From an uncultured Clostridia bacterium (GTDB taxonomy: Bacteria; Bacillota; Clostridia; Christensenellales; Aristaeellaceae), in NCBI GenBank assembly GCA_946414315.1, contig CAMKNZ010000002.1:62001-126000 (forward strand): a stretch of 64,000 bases of DNA, in the 5' to 3' direction. A program made the translations under genes and the position numbers. Numbering within the stretch: position 1 is the first letter of the stretch; every line of letters starts with the position of its first letter. The notes beneath the pieces were generated by a model. It searched no databases, was not told the origin of the DNA, and saw only the letters and a program-made list of their open reading frames with translations. Below, in pieces: positions 16,767-24,956 of the stretch.

Positions 16767-18521
16767 TCAAATTATGAATTCGCTTGCGTAACGGCTGAAA
16801 TCTTTCGCGTATCTATACTGCCGCAGGCTGTATTCCCCGAACTCCACGCCCAGCTTCCGCTTGTATTCGCACCAGTTGGACCAGAGCAGGCCGCAGGCGG
16901 CGACGTAGCAGTAGATCTTCGCCCGGGTCCTGCTGTCGCATTTCCCTTCAAAATACAGGTCAATCAGGTGATCCGTCTGCGTCCTGTCATACAGGCTGTA
17001 TATCGCGAACATGGCGATGTCTGCATGGGGATCCTGCATGCCGGAATATTCCCAGTCGGTCAGCTGGAGCTGTTCGGTTCCCTTTTCGTCCCGGTAGAAC
17101 AGAAAGTTGTCCGGCACCGCGTCGATATGGGTCAGGCAGACCGTTTCCCGGGTCTTTTCGATGTACGGCTTCAGGGCCAGGACCTTTTCCTTCGTTTTCG
17201 CGTAATCCCGGTAAACGCTGGGCGCGCCTTCCCACAGGCTTTCATAGAAATCGATCTGGCCGAAGATATCAAAGTCGTGGGAAACCGTCAGCTTCATCCC
17301 GTGGAAGGCCCTCAGCTTCGCCATGCACCGCTTCAGGTCTTCCTCGTTTTCCGCGTCGCAGACCCGTACTTCCGGCAGGAAGGCCGTGATCTTGCAGCCG
17401 TCCTCCGGGTTCAGGTATACCGGATCGTCGCACAGGCCCCTGCCTTTGATCGCCTCATAGACGGCGGCTTCGTTCCGCCGGTTGATCAGCTTGTCCGTTC
17501 CCTCGCCCGGGATCCGCATGATGTACTGCTTTCCCTTCACCGTGAACAGGAAGGAGCGGTTGGTCATGCCCTTTTTCAGCACGCTGATGTCCGTGATCTC
17601 CGTCTCGCTGCACTGCAGCGTCTCCGCGATCGTCCGGATCGCGCCGCTCTTCAGGTGGCCGGACCCGGCGTCCAGGTCCCGCAGCTGTTCATAGGTGTTG
17701 ATCTCCACGGCTTCCGCCGCGGGAACCACCCGGGCCTGCAGGATCATCCGGTCCTTTTTGTACAGTGCTTCTTCCCAGAAGCAGGTTTCAAAGGCCGGGT
17801 TTTCGTCCATCTCTTTCAGGGCTTCCCGGACTGTTTCCGCTTCCGGACCGGTCAGGTAGGCGATGCCGATCATCCGGTTTCCGGTTTCGCCCTTCCCGAC
17901 CCGGACCAGCTCCGTTTTCCGGTTCACCCGGACCGATGAATCTTCGTCCGGCTCTTCCGAGACCATATACCAGGAATACAGTTCCGTATCGGAATACGGG
18001 TTTTCCGCGCACCAGATGTCGCAGGGAATGATATAGCTGTTCCGGATCCTTTTCGCCGCCAGGGCCAGGGAGTGCAGGTTGTTCTTCGCCGCGTAGGCGT
18101 TGTTGACGACCAGGTCCACGCCGAATTCGTCAATCAGGTATTCAAAGGAGTCCTTCATGAACCCGGCCACCACCGTGATCTCCCGGATCCCGGCTTCGTG
18201 CAGCTGGCGGATCGTCCGTTCGATCAGCTTTTCACCGTTCACCTCGATCAGGGCCTTGGGGGTGGACAGGTTGATCGGCACCATCCGCATGCCGAAACCC
18301 GCCGCCAGGATGATCGCGTTCTTCGGCGCGCTTTTCGCCATCGCTTCCCGGCCCGGGTCCGTCAGCCGGCAGCCGCTGTCCAGGCAGCCTTCGGCGATCA
18401 GCTCCTTCACGGCCTTGTTGACCGCGCCCACCGAAAGGCCGCAGCTTTCCGCCAGCGTCCGCTGGCTGACGAAAGCTTCCTTTTTCAGCGTTCTCAGAAC
18501 CACCGCTTCATGCAGATTCAT
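16767..18521 (-). CDS. Three-domain HTH - cytidylyltransferase - choline kinase fusion (LicC/LicA type)
   Basis: A 584-residue cytoplasmic protein. Residues 1-60 form a winged-helix DNA-binding-type domain (VSQRTLAESCGLSVGAVNKAVKEL). Residues about 65-295 form a LicC-type nucleotidyltransferase (AIILAAGFGMRMVPIN, STPKALIEVNG). Residues about 300-584 form a choline/ethanolamine kinase with the phosphotransfer loop HIDAVPDN (465-472) and the LTDWEYSG metal site (near 490). It should phosphorylate choline and activate it as CDP-choline. I start at the ATG at 18521, behind AAGGAG at six bases; a 14-codon longer reading lacks a ribosome site and overlaps the -10 box. First gene of the operon. The C-terminal SEFII is encoded by a copy of the GAATTCATAATT repeat. 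Confidence 0.9.
   Translation of the reverse strand: MNLHEAVVLRTLKKEAFVSQRTLAESCGLSVGAVNKAVKELIAEGCLDSGCRLTDPGREAMAKSAPKNAIILAAGFGMRMVPINLSTPKALIEVNGEKLIERTIRQLHEAGIREITVVAGFMKDSFEYLIDEFGVDLVVNNAYAAKNNLHSLALAAKRIRNSYIIPCDIWCAENPYSDTELYSWYMVSEEPDEDSSVRVNRKTELVRVGKGETGNRMIGIAYLTGPEAETVREALKEMDENPAFETCFWEEALYKKDRMILQARVVPAAEAVEINTYEQLRDLDAGSGHLKSGAIRTIAETLQCSETEITDISVLKKGMTNRSFLFTVKGKQYIMRIPGEGTDKLINRRNEAAVYEAIKGRGLCDDPVYLNPEDGCKITAFLPEVRVCDAENEEDLKRCMAKLRAFHGMKLTVSHDFDIFGQIDFYESLWEGAPSVYRDYAKTKEKVLALKPYIEKTRETVCLTHIDAVPDNFLFYRDEKGTEQLQLTDWEYSGMQDPHADIAMFAIYSLYDRTQTDHLIDLYFEGKCDSRTRAKIYCYVAACGLLWSNWCEYKRKLGVEFGEYSLRQYRYAKDFSRYASEFII
16770..16781. repeat. Short AT-rich repeat, GAATTCATAATT type
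   Basis: The last codons of the HTH-cytidylyltransferase-kinase gene consist of GAATTCATAATT running into its TGA. The same word recurs at 47786-47823, 51742-51780, 52755-52791 and 60011-60036. Confidence 0.5.
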
Positions 18522-18558
18522 GAATTGCTCCTTTCTTGCTTTTCGTGAACACCTGGGT

Positions 18559-18587
18559 ATCATACACCTGTTTGCCTTGTTTGTAAA
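18559..18587 (-). promoter_or_regulatory. Promoter of the lic-type operon with CAGGTGT direct repeats
   Basis: On the minus strand TTTACA (18582-18587), 17 bases, TATGAT (18559-18564). Two copies of CAGGTGT flank the -10 box (one within the spacer, one just downstream), 15 bases apart start to start. They could be operator half-sites, possibly for the winged-helix domain encoded by the first gene; that link is a guess. Confidence 0.75.
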
Positions 18588-18629
18588 GGCTTTGGATGAA
18601 ATATATAGCCGTTTTTTCCGCCGGGACGC

Positions 18630-18661
18630 AAAAAAATCCCTCCCGGTCGAACCGGGAGGGA
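18630..18661 (-). terminator. Intrinsic terminator of the LRR choline-binding protein gene
   Basis: An 11-base-pair GC-rich stem (arms 18637-18647 and 18651-18661) with a CGA/TCG loop, followed on the minus strand by seven Ts. It isolates the surface protein gene from the downstream lic operon. Confidence 0.9.
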
Positions 18662-18680
18662 AAGAGGTTCAGGGATAAAC

Positions 18681-20519
18681 TCAGATCAGCTGACCGCTGG
18701 CGTTGAAGGTGTAGCTCACGCCGTCAATGGTAATGGTGCCGGTCACCATCTCACCGGAGCCGGGCATCAGGTAATACCACTTGCCGCCGTCCTTCAGCCA
18801 GCCCTGCGTCATCGCGCCGTTCTTCTGGAAGTGGAACCAGTAACCGCTGATCTGCTTCCAGCCGGTCGTCATCACGCCGCTGGCGCTCATATAGTATGCA
18901 TTGCCGTCAGCCACCCAGTCGGAAGTGACCATGGCGCCGTCCGTGCTGCTCAGGTAATACCATTCGTTCTTATACTTCAGCCAGCCGGTCTTCATGGAAC
19001 CGTCGGCATTGCAGTAATACCAGGTGCCGCTCACCTTGAACCAGCCGGTCACCATCACGCCGTTGGCGTCGAAATAGTACCATTTGCCTTCGATCTGTTT
19101 CCAGGTGGAAGCCGCCATGGCGCCGGTGGATGTATCCAGCCAGTACCAGTTGTTCTGGTACTTCAGCCAGCCGGTGATGGGGCTGCCGTCGGTACCCATG
19201 TAGTACCAGGTCGTGCCGATCTTCTTCCAGCCGCCTTCGACCATCGCGCCGTTGGCGTCGAACATATAGTTCTTGTCTCCGATGGTGAAGACGCCGGCGC
19301 GGTACATCAGTCCCTTGCCGGAACCCAGCACGGCGTTGGGCTCGAAGTAATACCACTTGCCCTTGATCTGACGCCAGCCCGTCTGCAGCACGCCGCTCAT
19401 GAAGTAATACCAGTCGTTGCCGCTGGGATTGTACCAGCCGTCCTGCATCTTTCCGTCGGGATGGAGGAAATATTCCTTCCCGTCGATAACCTGCCAGCCG
19501 GTCTGCATAATGCCGTATTTGTTGAAATAATACCAGTTCTTGCCGATCTGCTTCCAGCCGATCGCGAAGGAGGAAACGCCGTAGCAGTAGTACCAGTTGC
19601 CGGCGGAATCCTGCTGCCAGGTCAGGCGGGAATCCAGCACAACAACCGGGATCTCGATTTCGACATCCAGCTGGTCGGGGCTGTAGCAGGTCACGATGGC
19701 TTCACCGGGCTTCGTCGTGGTGCTTACCAGGCCGTTCTCGTCCACTTTGAGGATGGAAACGTCGCTCGTGGACCAGCCCAGGCGGTTGGAAGCGGCAATC
19801 GACGGATCGATCGTCACGCTGATCTGGGCGGTATTGGTCTGGCTCTTGGCCCACACGGTGGTCCACTGATCCTGGGTAGCCTTCAGCTTGTAGATCAGGG
19901 GCTCAACGGAGGTATACTGAATGCCGTTTTCCTTACAATAGGTTTCCATCGCGCTGCCCTTGAAGCACTGGATGGTCAGGTAGGTACATCCGGCAAAGGC
20001 TTCGGAACCGATGCTCGTCACATAGGCGGGAACGGGCGTGTAGATCGTTGTGCCGATGCTCTGCTGGTCAGGACCGATCAGGTTCTGCAGGTTCGGGCAG
20101 TGGGCAAAAGCGCTCGCGCCGATGCTCGTCACGGAACGCGGGATGTTGACCGTGGTCAGGGCGCCGCAGTAGGCGAACGTGCTCGCCGGGATCGTATCGA
20201 TCGTATTCGGCAGGGTCACGGTCTGCAGCTTGGAACAGTTTTTGAACGCGCGGTCCCGGATGGACGTCACCGTGTTCGGGATCGTGATGCTCGTGATGCT
20301 GTCGTTGTTCTGGAACGCCGCCGCGCCGATCGTTTTGACCGAGGACGGGATCGTGGGGCTCGCGCTCGTGCCGAGGTACTGGACCAGGATCTGCTCGTCA
20401 TCGCTCAGGCGGAAATCGCCGATGATCACATCCGCGGACGCGGTGGTCAGGGTGATTGCGCTGATGGCGACCAGGATCAGCGCCAGAACGACGCAGAACA
20501 GCCGTCTCGTAGTTTTCAT
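18681..20519 (-). CDS. Secreted BspA-type LRR protein with choline-binding repeats
   Basis: A 612-residue exported protein with a signal peptide at residues 1-29 (TTASADV cleavage region). LRR_5/BspA-type repeats (about 40-205, with units such as VTSIGASAFAHC) are followed by a bacterial Ig-like segment (about 215-300, SRLGW..VDENGLVSTTTKPG). Then come about 15 choline-binding-type repeats of some 20 residues (GWKQIGKNWYYFNKYG pattern) to the C-terminus. There is no LPXTG motif or membrane anchor, so wall attachment through phosphocholine is the natural model given the lic genes next door. The same repeat family also binds glucans or cell-surface carbohydrate in other proteins. AGGAGG precedes the ATG; it has its own promoter and terminator. 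Confidence 0.92.
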   Translation of the reverse strand: MKTTRRLFCVVLALILVAISAITLTTASADVIIGDFRLSDDEQILVQYLGTSASPTIPSSVKTIGAAAFQNNDSITSITIPNTVTSIRDRAFKNCSKLQTVTLPNTIDTIPASTFAYCGALTTVNIPRSVTSIGASAFAHCPNLQNLIGPDQQSIGTTIYTPVPAYVTSIGSEAFAGCTYLTIQCFKGSAMETYCKENGIQYTSVEPLIYKLKATQDQWTTVWAKSQTNTAQISVTIDPSIAASNRLGWSTSDVSILKVDENGLVSTTTKPGEAIVTCYSPDQLDVEIEIPVVVLDSRLTWQQDSAGNWYYCYGVSSFAIGWKQIGKNWYYFNKYGIMQTGWQVIDGKEYFLHPDGKMQDGWYNPSGNDWYYFMSGVLQTGWRQIKGKWYYFEPNAVLGSGKGLMYRAGVFTIGDKNYMFDANGAMVEGGWKKIGTTWYYMGTDGSPITGWLKYQNNWYWLDTSTGAMAASTWKQIEGKWYYFDANGVMVTGWFKVSGTWYYCNADGSMKTGWLKYKNEWYYLSSTDGAMVTSDWVADGNAYYMSASGVMTTGWKQISGYWFHFQKNGAMTQGWLKDGGKWYYLMPGSGEMVTGTITIDGVSYTFNASGQLI

Positions 20520-20582
20520 ACTCCTAAAACCTCCTTCTGTTTTCTGTATTCAGCTCGCAGAAAACAGGAATTACTGCATATC

Positions 20583-20621
20583 ATTATAACCATAATAATG
20601 TGTTTTTTCAACCGTTGAAAA
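20583..20621 (-). promoter_or_regulatory. Promoter with palindromic operator for the LRR choline-binding protein
   Basis: On the minus strand TTGAAA (20606-20611), 17 bases, TATAAT (20583-20588). A perfect eight-base inverted repeat with one central base, TTTTCAAC-C-GTTGAAAA (20605-20621), covers the -35 box, and a further TTTCAAC half-site lies just upstream. This is a good place for a repressor. Confidence 0.8.
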
Positions 20622-20700
20622 TACTGTTGAAACCCCAATCATCCGACTTTTGTGCCCTTTTTTCCCCCGACCACAACATCCTGTGGACGATTTGTTTGTG

Positions 20701-21918
20701 TTACGAATTTTTAATACTTTTGTAACCAAGAAGCAAGACATAGCCCAGCTTCAGCAGCCCGGCGATCATCATGCCGATGCACAGGCCCTCCACCTGCCGC
20801 AGCAGCACCCCGGGAACGCACAGCAGGATAAACAGCCCGGCATATACCAGGTTGATATACAGCTGGTACCCCGTCCTGCAGAACCGCAGCAGTACCGTCG
20901 CCGCCACCCCGGAAACGAAGAAGGCCACCTGGGCGACGTTGGCCATGATGAAATAGGGGCTGACCAGTTCATAGTTCTGCGGATAGAGGATCCGGATCAG
21001 GATGTGGGAGCCGACGGTGGCAGCCAGGGTCGCAGCCGGCACCGCCGCCAGGCAGGCCAGGGTCACCCGGTTCATGTTTTTTTTCGTCAGCCCGCCCTTA
21101 AAGCGGGACAGATAGCCGATCAGCACGCTGTTGAGGGGCATTGTGACCAGGGCCATGGTTTTGCCCATCAGGGAGGCCTGGTAATAGACGGTCACCGCCG
21201 TGGCGTTCACCAGCAGGTTCAGCAGCATCCGGTCCCCGTTCAGGATCAGGTTGCTGATCACCTCGGTGGCGAACAGGGTCGTCACCATGCCGGTGACGGC
21301 CTGATCCTGTCCGGCGTTTTCCGTTTCGATCTTCCGGAGAACCGTGCCCCGCCGGTACACCAGGAAAATCCCGGCCATTTCGCCCGGCAGCAGCGCCAGC
21401 GGCCAGAGCTTCAGCCACAGGAACAGGCCTGCGCCGATCCCGTAGCCGATGCTGATCGCCAGGTAATAGACAAAAAACGCCTGATAGTCCAGGCTCAGCC
21501 GGTATTCCACATCCGCGTAATAGCGCCACATGGTCGCGATGCCCAGGAGGACCAGCAGGCCGGTCTCCGGGAGATTCGCGCCTTCCCCGCCGGCAAACAG
21601 CGATACCAGCACGCACCAGGGAACCAGGGCGCAGGTGGTGATCAGCAGGATCCGGCTGTAGGGCCGGTTTTCCGTTTTTCCTTCCGCGCTGGCTTTCATC
21701 CGGGCATAGTTGCAGGCCACGCCCATGGAAACCGCGATGATGTTCATTCCGGCGATCAGGTAAAGGATCCGGCCGTAGGCGTCGTTGCCCAGTTCCCGGT
21801 TCCAGAGGGGATAAACCGCAAACTGGGCGGTCATGTTCATCAGGACCAGGCCGGCGATGCTCCAGGCGGAATCCGACAGCAGTTTTTTCGCCAGCTGTCC
21901 TTTCTTCGTTTCCTTCAC
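20701..21918 (-). CDS. Wzx-like polysaccharide flippase (possible TacF counterpart)
   Basis: About 405 residues with some twelve membrane spans in the order typical of Wzx/MATE-like flippases (polysaccharide biosynthesis protein family). A charged loop containing NRELGND near the N-terminus is characteristic. I prefer the GTG at 21918 with AAGGAG eight bases upstream; an ATG at 21957 inside the preceding gene has no ribosome site. It shares an operon with licD. In pneumococcus TacF, a Wzx-type flippase, moves choline-bearing teichoic acid precursors and makes growth choline-dependent; a similar role here is inferred from context only. A 182-base gap to the next gene holds that gene's promoter. 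Confidence 0.85.
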   Translation of the reverse strand: MKETKKGQLAKKLLSDSAWSIAGLVLMNMTAQFAVYPLWNRELGNDAYGRILYLIAGMNIIAVSMGVACNYARMKASAEGKTENRPYSRILLITTCALVPWCVLVSLFAGGEGANLPETGLLVLLGIATMWRYYADVEYRLSLDYQAFFVYYLAISIGYGIGAGLFLWLKLWPLALLPGEMAGIFLVYRRGTVLRKIETENAGQDQAVTGMVTTLFATEVISNLILNGDRMLLNLLVNATAVTVYYQASLMGKTMALVTMPLNSVLIGYLSRFKGGLTKKNMNRVTLACLAAVPAATLAATVGSHILIRILYPQNYELVSPYFIMANVAQVAFFVSGVAATVLLRFCRTGYQLYINLVYAGLFILLCVPGVLLRQVEGLCIGMMIAGLLKLGYVLLLGYKSIKNS

Positions 21919-21943
21919 CGTCCCTGCTCCTTTTGGTTCTTCG

Positions 21944-24004
21944 TCATTCCGGGTCATATTCGGTCATTACGACCCAGTCAAAGGGCTGGGGCTCCCCGTT
22001 CCATGACCCGCGCTTCCCCCCGGCGCTGTCTTCCGCGCCGTGGTACAGGTGCAGCCGGGATTCCAGCCCCTCCGGCGTCGTGCCGTCGGTCATGATCCGG
22101 ACCGTATAGGTCTTCCCGGGCTCTGTATCCGCCTTCAGGGCAAACCGGTCATAGCCGATGTCCTTGATCTCCTCCCGGGGCAGCGTGCTTTCGCCGATCA
22201 CTTCGCCGCTGGCGTCGTCGATCAGCTGCACCGTAATCCCCGGCCGGTTCTTGCCCAGGTATGTCGCCGTCCGCAGCAGGACGGCGGTCAGGTTCCGGTC
22301 CGCGGCCTCAAACCGCTGCTCCGCCACGTCCCCGTCCTGCAGCATCGGTCCCTGGACGTGCTCCCCGCTGTCGAGCAGGCCGCTCACTTTCGTGCCGTAT
22401 CCGGCCTGCCGCAGCGTCTCCAGCGCCGCCGGCAGGTCTTCGTTCCGCACATAGGTATACAGGCCGACAGGGGTATAGTGTTCCTCCGCATACTGGACAA
22501 AGTCCTTCGCGTAATCCCGGACATAATGGCCCCAGAGGCTTCCGTCCGGCTCCAGGACCAGCAGCCGGGTCTGGTTTTCCTTCAGCGCCGTCAGTTCCTG
22601 TTCTCCGTAATATTCATAGAACCAGGGGTTGGCAATGGCCGGCGAGCCCGGGTCCAGGGTCAGGTTGTTCCGCATCACGATCATCTCGCTGTAGCTCAGG
22701 TCTCCCGTATGGATCCGCTCCCCGGGCTCCGCCAGGATCTCCAGCACCTCCCGGTTGCTCTCCCGGTACTTTTCTCCGGCCAGCAGCCGCGGCACATGGA
22801 TCAGGCCCCTGGCCGCGATCGCCACGGGCACCGCCAGCGCCAGCGCACAGGCCAGCGCCGCCGCCGCGGGCAGCGCCCTTCGCCAGCTCCGCTTTTCCAT
22901 AAAGGAGCTCAGCGCCCCGTCCAGGCAGAAAGCCATCGGGATACAGGTCACCGCCATATAAGGCGCCCCGTGGAACCCGTCGAAAGCCCGGACGCCGGTC
23001 AGGATCACCGCCAGCAGGAAAGTGATGCCCGCAATCCGTTTCTTTTCTCTGAACAGGCAGACGACAAAAACCAGCAGCGCGGCCGTCTGCGCCCAGATCT
23101 GCAGCGCCCAGCGCCAGCCTGCGGCATTCAGGTAGCCGGCGCCTTTCCCCTGGTATTGGATCCATCTCGGGAAGGTTGCGAAAAACGAACCGCCCGCGTC
23201 CGTGCCGAAGCCGTCCAGGTATTTGGAATAGATCCCGACGTTCAGTTCATATGCCCCGCCGAAGGCGTTGGCGAGGTTGCCGCTGGCCAGGTACCACAGC
23301 GCCAGCAGCAGGAAGGGACACAGGCAGATCAGCGTCAGCCGGAGGTCTTCCTTCAGCATTTCCGGAAGCTTTCGCTCTTTCCGGGCTGCCTGGACCGCCT
23401 GCATGGCGACCACGCCCAGGAAGAGAATCAGCAGGGGATAGGCGGACAGGAACGTGGTCCCGAAGCTCAGCACGATGCCCAGGGAGATCATCCAGGCCAT
23501 GCCGGCGGAGATCTTTTTCTCCTCCGCGTAGCGCAGCAGCTCCAGCAGGATGATCAGGATGCCGATCCCCTGCCAGTGGTCCGAGATCATCGTCGTCCCC
23601 AGGGGATGCATCCGCAGCTGCGCCGCAAACAGGACCGGCAGCAGCGCCAGCGTAAACCGGGAAAAATGCTTCCGGTGCCGCAGGTAGATCCCGGTCCACA
23701 GCACGCTCAGCAGCACGTCGAAATACAGCCGGAACTGCCAGGGTGTCCTGGCGCCCAGCAGCGCCGCCGGCGCGGCAAAGTAGTAGGAAAACGGCATATG
23801 CTGGGACGGGTAGGCCTTGTAGATGTCCCCGCCCTTCGCCAGGCTGTAGCCGCCGTAGAACACGTCCAGCTCGTCCACAAACAGGCCGTCCGCCAGCATG
23901 GTCAGGTACAGCGCCAGCACGCAGCAGAAAAACAGCGCCGGAACCCATTTGTCTCCCTTTGCCAGCCAGCTGTTGATCTTTCCCGTTTTACTAACCCTCA
24001 GCAT
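21944..24004 (-). CDS. Polytopic membrane protein, GT-C glycosyltransferase-like
   Basis: A 686-residue protein with about eleven hydrophobic segments in the first 420 residues and a soluble C-terminal outer domain of some 250 residues. An Asp-Glu-Leu-Asp motif (FVDELDVFYGG, about residues 44-54) lies in the first outer loop, where GT-C enzymes keep their catalytic acidic residues. The general plan (ArnT/PMT or mannosyltransferase-like) suggests a lipid-phosphosugar-dependent transferase acting outside the membrane. I do not recognise the exact family. It lies between licD and the flippase gene; the flippase ATG alternative would overlap its end. GGAGG stands four bases before the ATG. Confidence 0.7.
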   Translation of the reverse strand: MLRVSKTGKINSWLAKGDKWVPALFFCCVLALYLTMLADGLFVDELDVFYGGYSLAKGGDIYKAYPSQHMPFSYYFAAPAALLGARTPWQFRLYFDVLLSVLWTGIYLRHRKHFSRFTLALLPVLFAAQLRMHPLGTTMISDHWQGIGILIILLELLRYAEEKKISAGMAWMISLGIVLSFGTTFLSAYPLLILFLGVVAMQAVQAARKERKLPEMLKEDLRLTLICLCPFLLLALWYLASGNLANAFGGAYELNVGIYSKYLDGFGTDAGGSFFATFPRWIQYQGKGAGYLNAAGWRWALQIWAQTAALLVFVVCLFREKKRIAGITFLLAVILTGVRAFDGFHGAPYMAVTCIPMAFCLDGALSSFMEKRSWRRALPAAAALACALALAVPVAIAARGLIHVPRLLAGEKYRESNREVLEILAEPGERIHTGDLSYSEMIVMRNNLTLDPGSPAIANPWFYEYYGEQELTALKENQTRLLVLEPDGSLWGHYVRDYAKDFVQYAEEHYTPVGLYTYVRNEDLPAALETLRQAGYGTKVSGLLDSGEHVQGPMLQDGDVAEQRFEAADRNLTAVLLRTATYLGKNRPGITVQLIDDASGEVIGESTLPREEIKDIGYDRFALKADTEPGKTYTVRIMTDGTTPEGLESRLHLYHGAEDSAGGKRGSWNGEPQPFDWVVMTEYDPE

Positions 24005-24014
24005 ACGTCCTCCA

Positions 24015-24836
24015 TTAATCCTTATACTGTTCTTCCGGATCCAGGTGCTGAATATATATGCTCCGGTCCTCCGGCGGCTTCATATAATCCCCGTAATATG
24101 TCCTCAGGTCCTCGTCGTATCCTGCCGGGATCGGGAACTTCCGTCCCCGCAGTTCCCCTTCGGCGGCGCTTTCGAACCACTTCGTCTTCTGGTAGGTCTT
24201 TCCGGGCACCCAGTTGCTGAACATCCAGCCCGACTTCGCGTTCTTCCGGTTCAGCCCGTCCATCGCCCGGTCAAACCACCCGCACAGGATCTTTGCCGGG
24301 ATCAGTTTCCCGGCAAAGCTCATCGCGCCCACAGCAATCTTCTGGAGCAGCGTATATTTTCCGTAATCCATATCAAACCGATGGCCGATGGCCAGCCCGT
24401 AGATCAGGGTGATCCTCATCCGGGCCAGTTTCCGGCCGAGGCCGCTCTCCGGCACCCGGAAATGGGTGAATACGTCCACGCACACATGGTTCTGCCGGTT
24501 CCCGTAAGCCCGGTCCGCTTCGGTTTCCTTCCGGAGCAGGTACCGCGTATCCGCCACCCGCGGCACGCAGTCGAAAAACAGCGGCGCAAAGTCCTTCGGC
24601 TCGATCAGCCGGATATGCTCCGGCAGATGCTTCTCCATCGCGGCTTTGAACTTCGGGTATTCTTCCCGGCGCATTTTGATATCGATATCGTCGTCCCAGG
24701 CAATCAGGTCCTTTTCCCGCACCGAGCCGATCAGCGATCCGCCGTCCAGGAAATAGGTGACGCCCTCCTTCCGGCAGATATCGTCAATCAGGCAGAGGAG
24801 CTCATACGTCCTGTCCTGCGTCTCTTTCAGATTCAC
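24015..24836 (-). CDS. licD: LicD family phosphotransferase
   Basis: A 273-residue member of the LicD family, which transfers phosphocholine (or another phospho-substituent) from a CDP-activated donor to a sugar of a surface glycan. The hallmark is intact: FLDGGSLIGSVREKDLIAWDDDID (residues about 29-53) with its Gly-Gly-Ser and Asp-Asp-Asp-x-Asp. The start is GTG with AGGAGG eight bases upstream. It is the first gene after its own promoter and heads an operon with a GT-C-like protein and a flippase. With CDP-choline made by the genes at 16031-18521, phosphocholine is the most likely substituent. Given the PEP-mutase fusion at 49708, a phosphonate is a possible alternative. Confidence 0.92.
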   Translation of the reverse strand: MNLKETQDRTYELLCLIDDICRKEGVTYFLDGGSLIGSVREKDLIAWDDDIDIKMRREEYPKFKAAMEKHLPEHIRLIEPKDFAPLFFDCVPRVADTRYLLRKETEADRAYGNRQNHVCVDVFTHFRVPESGLGRKLARMRITLIYGLAIGHRFDMDYGKYTLLQKIAVGAMSFAGKLIPAKILCGWFDRAMDGLNRKNAKSGWMFSNWVPGKTYQKTKWFESAAEGELRGRKFPIPAGYDEDLRTYYGDYMKPPEDRSIYIQHLDPEEQYKD

Positions 24837-24874
24837 GCCCGGGCCCTCCTGATCCTGCGTCTTTGATTACGTTT

Positions 24875-24903
24875 ATTATCAGCCAATTCGTTTGCTTTGT
24901 CAA
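24875..24903 (-). promoter_or_regulatory. Promoter of the licD operon
   Basis: On the minus strand TTGACA (24898-24903), 17 bases, GATAAT (24875-24880). The -35 box lies immediately after the T-rich tail of the upstream terminator. Confidence 0.82.
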
Positions 24904-24930
24904 ATAAAGGGAGCGCATTCCTGCGCTCCC
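24903..24930 (-). terminator. Intrinsic terminator of the repeat-only choline-binding protein gene
   Basis: Eight-base-pair stem GGGAGCGC/GCGCTCCC (arms 24909-24916 and 24923-24930) with a six-base loop, followed on the minus strand by TTTATTTG. It separates the surface-protein gene from licD. Confidence 0.82.
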
Positions 24931-24956
24931 TGTGATAGCCACTATGCTGTTTTTGA

